The notes beneath the pieces were generated by a model. The model searched no databases, had not been told where the DNA came from, and worked only from the letters and a program-made list of their open reading frames with translations. A stretch of DNA of 64,000 nucleotides. Origin: Drosophila miranda (lineage: Eukaryota > Arthropoda > Insecta > Diptera > Drosophilidae). This document shows, one piece after another, positions 8,287 to 21,190 of the stretch. The position numbers and the translations under genes were made by a program. Position 1 is the stretch's first letter; the number at the start of each line of letters is the position of its first letter. Where the stretch lies: contig NC_046673.1 in assembly GCF_003369915.1 (NCBI RefSeq), positions 13,376,001 through 13,440,000 of the forward strand, written 5' to 3'.

Positions 8287-11200
8287 TCAAAGGTCCATTC
8301 GCTGGCGTTTGGGAAGATTCTCGGCGTCGTGCTTCTGCTTCTGTTGGGGATACCTACTGCTGCTGCCGCTGCTGCTGCTGCTCTGGTACTTCGGCGTGCG
8401 CGCCACATTGAGATCCCTCAGGGTGCGGCGCTCTTCACTCAGTTTTTCGCAGATGGCCAGCACGCTCTCAGCTTTGCTCACGATGTCGTCAAAGTTAAGC
8501 TCCTCCATGGGCGGGGGAGACTCTACCGCCTCGACAGGTGGTTCGGGGGAACCTGGTTCGGGCTGCTGAAAATCGTAGTACCACGGCGATTGGAAGTAGC
8601 TCTTCATGGTGCGTGTCCTGTAGACAATGACCTTGGGGAGGTCCAGCTCCCGTCGCAGCACAAACTGCAGTCGCTCCAGGGCCAACAGCTGCGTTAGGTC
8701 CAGGTAGTTGGGCGCCTCCTGCTCCAAGCAGGGTACGGCCTGCAGGCAGATGCACTCCACCAGATCCTCCTGCTGGCTTGCCTGGACACAGTCCAGCACC
8801 CACTGGCAGAGGTCTTCCTGCTTATCTCGGCGCAATGGCAGCGCAGGCATCTGAGGCAGCTTGGCCAGTTCCAGCAGCTGGACAATGCGCCCGCGTTGGT
8901 TCGGTCGCTCCCATCCGGACACAAAGTATTCCAGACGGCTCTCTGGCAGGGGCTCCAGCGTAGACAAGGGCTCTACGAACGGACGCAGGTCCTGTGGGAA
9001 CTGAGGACAGTGCTGCAGATCCTCGCCAGCCACCAGCTGCAGGCGACGCACTGCCTCATTGTATAACTCAACGCAGAACTGCGGCGACTCACGGCTCTTC
9101 CGCCGGATGGTCTGGTCTACGTCTGCCGCATGCCTGAGGCGTCGGAATAGCTCCGGCCCCAGGTTGTCGACAAGGAAACCCCGCAGCTCTTCTTGCCGAA
9201 GAATCCCGCCGCGGCTGCGATGCGGCTGCTGGGCCAGAAACGTCAGGGCCGACTGCATCATCGGCATCAGCTGACTGCGCTGCGACGTCTCCCGCTGGCA
9301 TAAGATACTCCAGGATCGGAGGCCCAGTTGATCGAGCTGCTGCTTCAGCTGCCGCCACAGCCCCTCCTCGAGTGTCGGCGCGTGCATCGGACTCTCCAAG
9401 ACCAGAGCTACATCGGCGCAACGACTCTCCTGGATGATGGACTGGAGGCGATGGGGGATCTCCTGCAGGTCCGAAGAGCTGGCAAAGCAAACGATACCAT
9501 CGGCATGGGCCCATGTCGATGACCTGGACTCTTGTCCAACGCGAATCTTCAGCACACTGAGGGCCACGCCATGGGCCACGCCATGTATATAGCCGCCTGG
9601 CTGCGGCACCGGCACCGGTTCGTCTGTGTTCTGCAGCGGCGGCCGCTGCAGGAGTCCTCGATCCAGGCTGTAGTCAAACTTGAGTCCCTTCTCGCCCTCG
9701 GGGAGGGAGAGCAGCAGCTTGTAGAAGCGTCGCGCTCCTGGCTGGCCCTGCGGCAGATACTGGGCGAGCACCTTCCAGAGATCCAGCTTCAGCCAGCAGC
9801 TGCGATCACCCATGCCGGTCAGCAGCTGGTTATAGTTGCAGGCCTCGCCCTGCCGATAGCGTCGTATGAGACGCAGCGAATCCTCCACGGACTGCTCGTC
9901 GACCAGTTGTTCCGGCTTCTCGGCACCGAAGCTGAGCGGCAGCTGGTTGAACAGCGTGTCCTTCTGCTGCTGAACACGACGAAAGTCGCGCCACCGCCGC
10001 CAATAAATGCGCATCAGACCCATCTCGTAGATGGACTTCTGGACCTCGCGCTCCACCAGCTCACTGGTGATGCTATCCACCATGTGATCAAAGTATTGGC
10101 GGAACTGCTGCTCGAGAATATGCTGGTGGGAAGCTATACTGTGCAGCGTCTCCTCGAACAGTTCCTCGTACAGGCGGAGGGCCTGGGCCTGCTGGCGGGA
10201 CTCACGCTGCTGCACCTGCAGTTGTTGCTGCTCCCGACGCTGTCTCTCCTGCTGTTCCAGCGTCTCCTGCATTTGCTGCACCTGTTGCTGCTTTCGCTGC
10301 TGCTCCGCCTCCTGTTCGTGCCTGCGACGCAGCAACTCCGCCTCCTGCTCTTGCTGGCGCTGCTGGCGCACGCGCTCCGCTTCCGCAGCCTTAGCTGCCT
10401 GGAGAGCCATAAGTTCGGCCTCACGCTGCTTGGCCGCAGCTATGGCCTGCTGCAGAGCCATCATTCTGGCCTCTTCCTGGGCCCTTTGGGCCTGCTGCTG
10501 GCGCTGTTGCTCTGCCAGAGCAACAGCCGCTGCCTCCTGCATCCTCGATTTGGGCGGCGAAAAGCTGAAGCCTCCTGCGCCCGCTGTTGCCGGCTGCATG
10601 GGCACCTTAAACAGGTTGTCCCTTTGATGAGGTGGTTTGAGGGAATCCTCTTCTGGCTCCTGGTTGGGCATCTGATCCTTGGCCGACCAGGCGCTTCTCT
10701 TCAGCATTTGGTGCGCATTGAAACTGTTGTGCGGACGATGGCTGCTATAGAGGGTCTTGGGCGGCAGGGGCTCGCCGCAGATGCATTCACCCACGCTCTG
10801 ATATCGCTTGGACTCCACCAGCTGTAAGACAGGAGCAGAAGCAAAATAATGAAAGAAATATGCAGAGGATGCAGCGTTAGTTAACTCACCTCCAGCTGAC
10901 GCTCCAGCTTGTAGTCCACCTCCGGATTGTCCATTGAGGTGAGTACTACGCGATTGTCCTGGTTGATCTCCAGGCCATAGTGCTGGACAAAGTTGGCGGC
11001 CTCCTGCTGGCTTTCACAGGCCAGCATCTGGGCCACATAGGCGAGGGGCAGCGAGGACACCTCGTTCTTGCGTGGTGCCCTGTAGCCCTGGATGAGGCGG
11101 TGCAGGGCGAGCACGCGCAGGCGTGTGAAGTACCTCACGAGGATGCAGGCACTCAGATAGCTTGTTTCCGGATGCCTCAGCAGCTGGAAGAAGCGCACAA

Positions 11201-12541
11201 AGTTGGTGTCCTGCAGCGACAGATAAAACTGGATGGCCTGCCGGATCTCAGCGCAGGTCTGCAGCTCGTCGGGCAGCTGGCCCACGTCCCACAGGAAGTT
11301 GGCATCGGCCAGATTTAGCAGGACAATGTAGCCCCGAAACTCGGCCTCCCTGGGGCACTGTACCCCCTTCAGCCGGAGGTCGTGGTACATGTACTTCAGC
11401 GTCTGCAGACACTTGGTTAGATTGTCCGCATTGATCTTGCCATCGAAGACACTGGGATCCTCGGCCACCAGACGACCCGCGCAGTGGATGTGAAAGCGGG
11501 CACACTGCTCCACCAGCTTGACGGCTCCCAAAGAGCAGAGCTCCTGCTGGGTGATCTCCTTCCGAATGGAGCGCGTGCGGTCCCACACAAAGTGGAACCA
11601 ATCGCCCAGCGGCTCCCGGTCGTTGTCCATGATCTCGTGCATCAGGTAGCTCATGGTCATGTGCAGCGCGGGCTCGCCGCGCAGTTCGTGAGGCAGCGGC
11701 GTCTCCTGGTCGGCACTGCTGCGTGAATATTGCTTGAGGGCCAGCTCATGGGAGATCAAGCCACCGGGCTGCCGCGACAGAGAGTCGGGCTGCAGCTCGA
11801 AAACGGACACCTGGCGCTGGAACTCACGCAGCAGGCGCTCCTTCTCCGGACACATGTCCGGGCAATAGCCCTGAGTGCTGCCCGACTTCTGGATATCCAG
11901 CTGACGGTGTGACTGGTTGAGACGCAGCAGCTTGTCCCTAGCATCGAGTACCCGGTACTTCTCCTCGCTGGTGTACGCGGGCCGCAACATCACAGCCTCC
12001 AGCTCCTGTGCGTAGGCCTTGGACTGGGCGGGCGGCTCTCGCTCTCTACGTTCGCTGGGTGCCTGCGAAGAGGAATGTTGTTGCGATCTGGAGCCAGCCG
12101 CAGGCAGCTCGGGAGTCATTTTGATGGGCTTCGAAGGCTGGTATTCTTTCGGCCAGCCGCTGCTTAGGGCATTCAGTTCGGCCTGCACTTCGGGATCCAC
12201 CCACTGCTCTGTCTTTTGGGCCGGTGCGGTCTCGTTCTCGGCATACGACATGTGGAACTCGTGCCCGTTGTAGACGTTGCCTTCGTGCAGGGCTAGCTCT
12301 GCCTCCTCCTCGGTGGCATAGCTCACAGTGCAGGTCATGCGACACGGTCGGAGCACGAAATTTACCAAATTTCCAAAGCGCCCGAAATGTGTGCGGGCCA
12401 CGAATTTGTCCAGGAACAGTTCGGGTATATTGGTGCATCTGTGGGATAGATGGCGGTTATCGGCTTATCCGTAACCGGACTTACCAAAAGCACTTACAGT
12501 AGCGTTTTATAGTTGTAGGCGCCTGGGCGGGAAACGTCCAT
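8287..12541 (-). CDS. xmas: xmas (GANP/Sac3 homologue), TREX-2 mRNA-export scaffold
   Basis: Three exons (12541-12498, 12438-10890, 10821-8287) join in frame into 1,375 residues. This is the scaffold of the TREX-2 (AMEX) complex, which links transcription and mRNA export at nuclear pores. Residues 1-75 form an RRM-like fold (NIPELFLDKFVARTHFGRFG). A SAC3/GANP PCI-type domain starts with the hallmark CPDMCPEKE at about residues 207-215 and runs to about 500; it should bind the PCID2 and Sem1 homologues. Next comes a Gln/Glu/Arg coiled coil (about 620-740) ending in a CID-like helix (SIASHQHILEQQFRQYFDHM), the expected ENY2/centrin-binding site. The C-terminal half matches the GANP/MCM3AP region. 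AATAAA on the minus strand at 8093-8088 is a candidate poly(A) signal. Length and domain order match the fly gene. The long antisense open frame inside exon 3 is a codon-bias shadow. Confidence 0.95.
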
Positions 12542-13785
12542 TGCATTTCCTTCGATTTTGTTATCTTCAATTTCGCAATCTCAAACAAACAGCAATATAC
12601 GGTCCCACCCTCGGAAAAATATATCGAAATATACCGTCTCATTTTCAAAAAATACCGTAAATATACTGACGAAGTCAAGTTCTATTTTACATATTCTTTG
12701 TTTTTGATATTCCGTCGAATATTACTAGCTAAATTTATACGATTAATGAACCTTTTTTCTAATTGACTGGTTTATTTTAAGAACTTGCCTTTATTGCATT
12801 TTGCGTAAAAAGAGGTGATAGCGAAAATGGTCAAACCAAAAAAGGTTTTAGCGAAATAGGTCACAACAAAAACACGAAAGACGATAGTCGTTCATATTGT
12901 TCAATTTTTATATTCCCTTGAATAATTTTGGCGAACTAAAACCCTTAGTTCTGCCCACATCATTTTTGGCCGTCGATGAATAAATTTTCTTCAAGATTGG
13001 ATAGTTTTTAATCCTTGGCTTTATTGTATTTATTGTAAAAAAAGGTTTAAACGAAAAAAATCAACAAAAAAAGAGTCGCTATATTGCGTGTAAGCCGTAG
13101 TATATGCCTTTGTATACCCTATTTTGTTAATTTTATATGAAAGTATAAATATTGATATGAAGATAAAACGTAACTAATAAAGACCTTTTCTCAAATTGAC
13201 ATTTTTTAGACATATTCATGCATATGATTATTATCTTGTATTTATATACATATATCCTTATAACTATCCTACGTATTCTTGGTCTCTGTAGGAATACAAT
13301 AAACTGCAAAATATCGTTGAAATAGGTTTAAAACAGAGACTACAATTTTCAAAATGCTTGCGTCTGAAATGGGCAATGTTTCATTAGCGATCGTTTTTGA
13401 AATTTACTGCGAAGTAAATACTTATCTGAGACATTTTGCACTGAGGGACCAACTCCAAAAATATAATATATAAATATACACTAAGTATCGATGTTCCAAC
13501 AGCAATCCTGTAGCCAACCCTGGCACCAAGTGTAATTTTTGAGTAATTTGCGCGCGCGCGGTTCTTTTGAAACATAAATGTTTTTTTTATGCTATTACGT
13601 ACAACGTACCAGCTATTGGGGCTCATTAAACCATTTAGGCCTTAAAATATATATTTCATGTGATTTCAATTTTAATTTTAAATACCTTCTTAATTACCAT
13701 TGAACATAACCAAAGGTCTTTCCGAACGTCGAATATTTAGCTTGTTATAAATTGAATATATGTAATATCAAAACCCTGATATTTT
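12542..13785. other. xmas upstream region and AT-rich intergenic DNA
   Basis: The first ~150 bp hold the xmas promoter/5' UTR, with several ATATCG/ATACCG motifs. The rest is AT-rich, with two diverged copies of a short segment (GGTTTTAGCGAAATAGGTCA-like at about 12810-12870, and AGGTTTAAACGAAAA at about 13040). No gene is evident. Confidence 0.4.
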
Positions 13786-14903
13786 TATACCCGATACTCA
13801 AAATGAGTATTGGGGTATATTAGATTTGTGGTAAAAGTGGATGTGTGTAACGTCCAGAAGGAATCATTTCCGACCCCATAAAGTATATATATTCTTGATC
13901 AGCATCAATAGCCGAGTCGATTGAGCCATGTCTGTCTGTCCGTCTGTCCGTCCGTCCGTCTGTCCGTCTGTCCGTCCGTCCGTCCCCTTCAGCGCCTAGT
14001 GCTCAAAGACTATAGGAGCTAGAGCAACGATGTTTTGGATCCAGACTTCTGTGATATGTCCCTGCTACAAAAATATTTCAAAACTTCGCCCCGCCCACTT
14101 TCGCCCCCACAAAGGATGTGGCATCCACAATTTTAAAGATACGAGAAAACCAAAAACGCAGAATCGTAGAGAATGACCATATCTTTTAGACTGCTGAATT
14201 TGAATAAGATCGTATTATTTTTATAGCCAGCATCAAGAAAACAATTTCATTTTTTCTCGCCCTGTCTCTCTCTAACACACACACGTAGCATTGGCGGCTT
14301 TGCTTAGAGTAAAACATTAGCGCCTAGATCTCAGAGACTACAAAAGCTAGAGCAACCAAATTTGGTATCCACACTCCTAATATATCGGACCGAGACGTGT
14401 TTGTTTCAAAATTTCGCCACACCCCCTTGCGCCCCCGCAAAGGATGAAAATCTGGGGATATTCACAAATCTCAGAGACTATTAAGGCTAGAGTAACCAAA
14501 TTTGGTATCCGCACTCCTGTTAGATCTCACTTTAAAACGTATATCTCAAAATTTCGCCCCACCCCCTTCCGCCCCCACAAAGGACGAAAATCTGTTGCAT
14601 CCACAATATTGAGGATACGAGAAAACTAAAAACGCAGAATCATAGATAATGATCATATCTATCAGATTGCTGAATCTGGATCAGATCAGATCATTTTTAT
14701 AGCCAAAAGGAACAAATCAATTTGCAGTGGCCACGCAGCGCCCGACGTCACGCTCAGACTGATTTTCTGTCTCTCTCGCACGCACTCTTTGTCGTGTCGT
14801 TCAATATTAGCGGCGTCTGCCGGAGGAGAGCCATACTGACTTAGTATCGGGTATAACTGTAGAGTTGCGGAGTCCGCTGCAACTCACAACGTTCCCCCTC
14901 GTT
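13786..14903 (+). mobile_element. DINE-1/mini-me-like non-autonomous Helentron (HINE), copy 1
   Basis: A ~1.12-kb interspersed repeat, with a second full copy at 48487-49576. It starts with TTATACCCGATAC plus an internal palindrome (GATACTCAAAATGAGTAT). It contains a (GTCY)n microsatellite near 13927-13985 and the inverted partner GTATCGGGTATAA at 14844-14856. It then ends in a hairpin GAGTTGC...GCAACTC, followed by CCCCCTCGTT. Subterminal inverted repeats, a GTCY microsatellite, a 3'-terminal hairpin and insertion at T-rich sites are typical of DINE-1/HINE elements. There is no coding capacity. Confidence 0.75.
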
Positions 14904-15670
14904 ATTTTATATGGCCATAGCACAGAAACCGACCTACGCATCGTCTTGCACTTATCGAACAGATGTGTGTTGTTTTAGTTGATAAACAACATTGGATGAT
15001 AAGCAAATGATGGTGTATATACATTGTTCTCTGTTCTATTGTGAAATTCTGTAAAAATGTTTGGTATGGGTGTCCACGCTTTGCTTAGAATAGAATAACT
15101 TGATAGTCTCCAAGCAACAAAACCTGATTTAGAAATCACACGGGGGCCCGGCCCCTCCCCCGCTCAAAGTACGCTTTTGATTATATTGTGGACTGCCCAC
15201 ACACGATATACGAAGTTTGTTTTATGATCATCAATTAAGCTTTATACTCACTCTCTCGCTCTCTGTTTTTGTTCTAAGTAACAAAGAAAAATATACAAAA
15301 AATCTTGTATCTGGGGATATAACTATTTCAATTTTTTCATTGGGGCTTGCAACAGCAAACATTTTACGAGTAAGGTGAACAAGATTGTAAATAGAAAACG
15401 CTTGAATCTTAGATCTGCCGCCTGCAATTCTGATAAGGGTCGGTGCTATCAGGCTCTCTCCATTGGGTTGGCATTAGGGGCGGACGGCGTCATTTTTTTA
15501 GCTCTCAGTTTCGAAAAGCTCTCTCGTGTCCATCCTGATATGTGTGGATGCTCTCCCAAGCTCTCGCATCATCGGGGACTACAAGTAGCACTCAGTAAAC
15601 GGGTGACCCGCACAAACGTTTCGTAGAGTTCAGTGAGAACGGACAGCATTTTGGAGCAGACGGAATAACA
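14904..15670. other. Upstream region of the P450 gene
   Basis: About 0.77 kb of mixed composition including CTCTCTCGCTCTC (GAGA-type) tracts near 15251-15265 and 15450-15560. It should contain the P450 promoter and 5' UTR. No coding signal is seen. Confidence 0.45.
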
Positions 15671-17539
15671 ATGATTCTGATTACTTTGGCCTTGGGGCTG
15701 GCTACGGTCGGCCTTCTGTATTTGGTGATGACATGGAATTTCGACCATTGGCGGAAGCGTAGAGTGCCGGGACCCAAGCCAAAGATACCCACGGGCAACT
15801 ATCCCCACATGTACACAATGAAGCGACATGCCGTTTACGATCTCAATGACATCTATGTGTAAGTGGCAGACCAGACCAGACCCCATCTTAACAAATTGCT
15901 TCCCGTTTTGATGGCACTCTTTGGTGTGTTGTTGCAGCAAGTACAAGAACAAGTACGATGCTGTGGGTATATTCGGGGGACGAGTACCACAGCTGTTGGT
16001 GATTAATCCGGAACTGGCACGTCGGGTGTTTGTGTCGGACTTCAAGCACTTCCACGACAACGAGGTATCCAAATTGATTAACGAGAAGAGCGACTTCATC
16101 TTTGCCAATAATCCATTCTCGCTGACCGGCGACAAGTGGAAGCAGCGTCGCGCAGACATAACCCCAGGCCTGACCATGAGTCGAGTGAGTCTATCTGCAT
16201 AGTCCGCCCCTCATATAGTGCCATATGGTGGATAACTCTTAACATATTCCACACAGATCAAGACGGTCTATCCAGTGACGAATAAGGTGTGCCAGAAGCT
16301 GAGTGAGTGGGTCGACAAACAGATACGTCTGGGTGCACCCGAGGGCATCAATGCCAAGGATGTAAGTACTGCCCACCAGAAGCATGAGATTAGTAGAGTA
16401 AACTAACCCCTGGATCGATTTCCCAGATGAGTCTCTGCTTCACCTCTGAGATGGTCACCGACTGTGTGCTGGGGCTCAGTGCCGAGAGCTTCTCGGACAA
16501 TCCCACACCCATTATGGGCCACATCAAGGATCTGTTTAGCCAGCCCTGGACCTTTCTGATCTACTTTGTTATAATCAGCACCTTCCCCTCGCTGATCCAT
16601 CTGATCAAGCTGCGCTTTGTGTCGCCCAAGGTGGAGCGCTTCTTCATCGAGCTCATGGAGAACGCTGTGCAGGCACGGCGCGCCCAATTGGTCGCTGGGA
16701 AACAGTTTGAGCGCACGGACTTCCTCGACTACATCCTGCAGATGGCAGAGAAGCGGAGCCTGGACACACGCCAGCTGCTGGCCTACACCATGACGTTCCT
16801 GCTGGATGGCTTCGAGACGACGGCCACAGTGCTCGCCCACATGCTGATGCTGCTAGGCCGCGAACCCGAAGCCCAGAAGCGCCTAAGGGAGGAGATCCTG
16901 GCTCATGTCAAAGATGGCATTGTCAACTTCGAGAAGCTCAATGATTTGCCCTTCCTTGATGCCTGTGTGCAAGGTAAGATCCGGGAGAAACGGGAACTGA
17001 TCCATCCATATGATATTGTTATATTTGTGCTCTCCCCCCAGAAACAATTCGCATTTTCCCGCCCGCCTTCATGTCCAACAAACTCTGCACCAAGGCCATT
17101 GAGCTGCCCAACAAGGATGGCCCCAATTTCACTGTGGAGGTGGGCACCACCGTTGTCATACCGCACTATAGCTTCATGCTAGACGAGGACTATTATCCCG
17201 ATGCTCAGTCCTTCCAGCCCGATCGTTTCATGGAGCCCGATGCGGCCAAAAAGTTCCGCGAGAGCGGCACCTTTATGGGATTCGGAGATGGTCCCCGTGT
17301 CTGTATTGGTTAGTACCAAAATATTAGTTAATGTAAAGGAAAACCTAGACCTAATGCATAATATTCTTTATATAGGAATGCGCTTTGCCCTGGCTCAGAT
17401 CAAGGCGGCTGCCGTTGAGCTAATCACAAAATACAATGTCAAGGTGAATCCCAAGACCCGAAAAGACAACCTCTACGATCCCATGAGCGTTATCACCTCC
17501 TTGCAAGGTGGCATCTGGTTGGATCTGGAGGCACTTTGA
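15671..17539 (+). CDS. Cyp28c1: Cytochrome P450, CYP28-type (probable Cyp28c1 orthologue)
   Basis: Six exons (15671-15858, 15938-16184, 16257-16361, 16427-16973, 17042-17308, 17376-17539) join in frame to a 505-residue P450. An N-terminal hydrophobic anchor (LITLALGLATVGLLYLVM) precedes a basic/proline hinge (RRVPGPKPKIPTG), as in microsomal P450s. The I-helix has DGFETT at residues 307-312. The K-helix ExxR is ETIR at 363-366. The heme loop is FGDGPRVCIG with Cys449 as thiolate ligand. All catalytic landmarks are intact. The family is a haem monooxygenase of the ER, typically acting on xenobiotics or plant toxins in the CYP28 group. Subfamily assignment is from general resemblance, not alignment. 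An AT-rich 3' UTR follows. Confidence 0.92.
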
Positions 17540-17970
17540 ATGCTCCGCCTCCCGCCATGACCTTCCACTGATGGCCGACAGCTTTTCGCTTTGTTGTTTG
17601 TTTCTATTTTGTTTTTGTTTTTGTTTGCATAAATATAATGAATGCCAATTACGGAAATTGTTGTCAATGATAAAACTAGATGTACGAGTAGGGGATAAAC
17701 TTGCACCACTGTTGATAGTGTATGTAGATTTACTATCGGACTTTGACTGTAATCCATTATAGTGCATAAATTGTACGGGTAAAACCTGTTAATCTGACAC
17801 AAAAAATCAATTCGTTGTGCATTTTTTTTTCGGTAGAATATATGCTGTATATATGCAAATATATGCTATGCAGGAGGACTAGCATCGGAGATAATTCAAG
17901 TGCAAATAATAACAAAGATCATAATATGTTCATTGATTTAACCAATTTTAATAAGTTAAACAAAATAAAC
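17540..17970. other. P450 3' flank
   Basis: AT-rich P450 3' UTR (ATAAATA near 17630), then unique sequence up to the LINE. The last ~80 bp may belong to the LINE, but no frame supports it. Confidence 0.4.
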
Positions 17971-17974
17971 TCCC

Positions 17975-19590
17975 TTGTTATTTGAATGTTCCCTACTTCA
18001 TGATCTTCGACTAGTTAAGCCGGTGTTTTCACCGGGTCCAGACGGGGTTCCAGGTTGTGTACTCAGGTACTGCGCCGAGGCTCTGTGTGGACCTTTGCTT
18101 AAACTATTCACCCTATCCATTGATTCTTCTTGCTTCCCCCCGATCTGGAAGGAATCGTTTATAATTCCTCTCCATAAAAAAGGTAGCAAGTCTGATGCTA
18201 AAAATTATAGAGGTATAGCAAAGTTATCCGCTATTCCTAAAATGTTTGAGAGGGTTTTAACTCCGCACTTGCAACATCTCTGCAAGTCACTTATATCTCC
18301 AACTCAGCATGGATTTATAAGGCGGCGATCAACCACCACGAACTTGTTAGAGTTTACCTCTTTCATTATTAAAGGCTTTCAAGGTAACTTACAGACGGAT
18401 GTTATTTACACCGACTTTAGTAAAGCATTCGACTCTGTAAACCATTCCCTTTTAGCGCATAAACTTGACCTTTTAGGGTTTCCGCCCAACCTCCTGAGAT
18501 GGATTTCTAGCTATCTTTGTTCTAGGTCTCAAAGAGTCCTCTTCAAAAACTCCCTCTCTTTCCCAGTAAAGGTTTCTTCGGGAGTACCTCAAGGCAGCCA
18601 TCTAGGCCCCTTACTCTTCACACTCTTTATTAATGACTTACCTTCAGTATTAACATACTCTCGAGTACTTATGTATGCGGATGATGTTAAACTCTGTGTC
18701 CAGTACAAGGACATTTCATTTCATTCTCGCTTGCAATCCGATCTCAATAACTTTCAGTCATGGTGTTGTGCAAACTTGTTACACCTTAATGCCTCGAAAT
18801 GCAAAGTTATGACATTTCATCGTTCTAGCCCTTTGTTGGCTCCTTACACCCTATTTGGTGGTTCTCTTGAGAGAATTACCCTGGTGGATGATCTGGGTGT
18901 TATGTTAGACCCCAAGTTAAAGTTTTCCGAACACATTTCTACCATGGTAAATAAGGCCATGAGCGTGCTTGGGTTTATAAAGAGGTGGTCAAAGGAATTT
19001 GACGACCCCTATATAACAAAGACTCTCTATACGTCGCTTGTTCGTCCGATCTTAGAATACGGCTCCTGTGTATGGTGCCCTCAGTACAAAGTACACCAGG
19101 ACCGTATAGAATCAGTACAGAAAAACTTTTTACTCTTTGCTCTGCGGGGCCTTAACTGGGATGCGGGTGTAAGACTCCCATCTTACTCTAGTAGACTACT
19201 ATTAGTAAACCTCCCATCCTTAGTTAACCGTAGAAAAATGCTTGGTGTGATATTTATGCACAACTTGATCAGGGGTGACATAGACAGCCCTGATCTGTTG
19301 AGCCGCATAAACTTCACGATTCCTATTAGACTGACTAGAAATTTTATACCGTTGTTCCTTCCACTTTGTAGATCGAATTATTCCTTGCATGAACCGTTTA
19401 GGGTCTTATGCTCGGATTATAATTCCCTCTACCATATTATATCCACCACTAATTCTCTTCCTCTTATTAAATTATTAATCCTTACACACCTTTCTATTAA
19501 TTAGTAACTGTAGTGGTATTTGTACTTTGATTGCATGCTTAGTTTCTTAGTAAGTTTAGTACTAATTTTCCTCGAATGTTAGTCTAATAG
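17975..19590 (+). mobile_element. 5'-truncated non-LTR retrotransposon (CR1/Jockey-like), RT frame open
   Basis: A 509-codon uninterrupted frame (17975-19504) begins at the start of the reverse-transcriptase domain (SPGPDGVPGCVLRYC). It contains the catalytic motifs: YTDFSKAFD at about residues 145-153, GVPQGSHLGP at 203-212, and YADD at 234-237. A C-terminal thumb/tail follows (CRSNYSLHEPFRVLCSDYNS). No endonuclease or ORF1 is present, so the copy is 5'-truncated and cannot move by itself. The fully open frame implies a young insertion. SGVPQGSHLGP and YADD wording resembles CR1-clade elements. The 3' end is uncertain; I place it near the last TTAGTAAGTTTAG-like sequence. A dead relative lies at 6540-7045. 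Confidence 0.88.
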
Positions 19591-19800
19591 CTATCTTTCT
19601 TGCATGTTCGCGTTTGGTTCGGCTACGCACCGCGCGTCATGCGGCAGCGCCCCTCGGTCGGTTGGGCGGGAGGAGGGCTGCGTTTTGCCTGGGATCCGCG
19701 CGTAACAGCCTTCTGCTGGTGTCACACGGGCCACTTGACGGTGCAGTAACTGCATCGCCTCTTGAAAGATGCAGTCATTGCATGTCAACGTCCACACAAG
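19591..19800. other. GC-rich island of unknown origin
   Basis: A ~200-bp GC-rich block (GTCATGCGGCAGCGCCCCTC and neighbours) in otherwise AT-rich DNA, directly after the LINE. It contains the near-palindrome TGCAGTAACTGCATCGCC plus TGCAGTCATTGCATG. It could be LINE 3' UTR or a separate fragment. No conserved protein is seen on either strand. Confidence 0.35.
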
Positions 19801-21190
19801 ATATATTTTTTTAATAGGTATACTGTTTTGTATGTATAGCCTTTTCTTTTCACCTTTAATCTTATATTCACAATCAAATTTACATATTAAGGTACTTATC
19901 GTATGGCTATAAGGTTATAGGTTATATAAATATTGATCTTAAATGACTTCGGACATACCGGTATTCTCTACAAATACATACATATGTAGTTATGGTACTG
20001 GTCCCTACTGTTTACTTGACATCAGGTGTATTTCACATTTTACTACAGTCTAAATACATATACATTTTACAGGGGTCGAGTCGGGTCCGAAAAGAACGAT
20101 TTAATAATATTCAGAGCCACGAATTAAGAGCTATATATGTATGTCTGCCAAGGAGAACTGCCTCTGCAAAGTAAAACATTAAATGTTAGAATAGTGTATT
20201 TTAAAACATTCAATATATACCAATATTATTACCTCACAAGAGCATTATTTTGTTGTATCATTCTTCTGTAGTCGCAGGGGATTTATAGCCACACCGATCG
20301 CCAACTTATCTATCATTACCCTTCACCTTGTATTAAATGAAATATATGCACTGAATGAACCAAAAAATTAATGCTTTCTCCAGTAACTTTTTTTTTAAGA
20401 AGCTTACTTTTGTAACTATAAGGTGTCCTTCCCCTGTTAATGGTTTGAGCAAGTAATGTGGGTACTCGATGGGAAGCGACATTTATCCAGGATGGTATAC
20501 GCTATCCCAACTTAACAAAAATGATTAATTTCGGACAATCTCTTGCGCCGGTTCATGTAAAATTCTTCATAATGACACTTGGTTCTTTGAGAGCAAAGTC
20601 AACTCATGTCCTTCCAATGCGGTTTGTTCGAAGAGTAAATCTTAACTTAATATAGCTATTGAGCTTGAAAATTGCCTCTGTTGTGAGCTCATTCTAGATG
20701 CATTTGTAAGTTGAATTTACAATATGTATATACTTTATATAAAATATAAACACCAAGCTGCGCCTAGTTGCCATTCTACACCAAAAAAAACATTTTATCC
20801 AAGAGTGCAAGGAGATAATAGAGTATAGAATAGGTAAAAATAATATAATATAATAAACCTCTATAATTTAAGATAAGATTAAGCAAAACGTATAGGTTTT
20901 CCTTCAATTTGGTCCCCATCTGAACTTCAATGCTTTACGCTCTTCTCCTGTAATTTTTTTTCGTAGTACTTGATGGCCGACTAACTTCTTAGGAAACAAA
21001 CAAAGTTCTACGAAAAAGAAGAGCGTAGAATATTGAAGCCCAGATGCTATATGAATTAAGAAAGGATTGTACGATATATAGTTACTAAACCCATAGCCCA
21101 TACTCGGAGGAAGTCTGTCTGTGGTTTTGAAAACCATCCAATGTATGTATACCAGAGCACGATCAAAAGCCGGGTATTGGTGGGAGAATA
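19801..21190. other. AT-rich intergenic DNA
   Basis: About 1.4 kb without a supportable gene. It contains many short TATATA/ACATATG runs. Short open frames have no recognisable domains. Confidence 0.35.

Noticed and set aside
9532-10827. 431-codon open frame on the plus strand
   Set aside because: It lies antisense to xmas exon 3 over the Gln/Leu-rich coiled-coil region; Leu/His-rich composition and no domains show it is a codon-bias shadow.
13927-13985. GTCY repeat run considered as a CRISPR-like or stand-alone satellite
   Set aside because: It is the internal microsatellite of the DINE-1-like element, present in both full copies.
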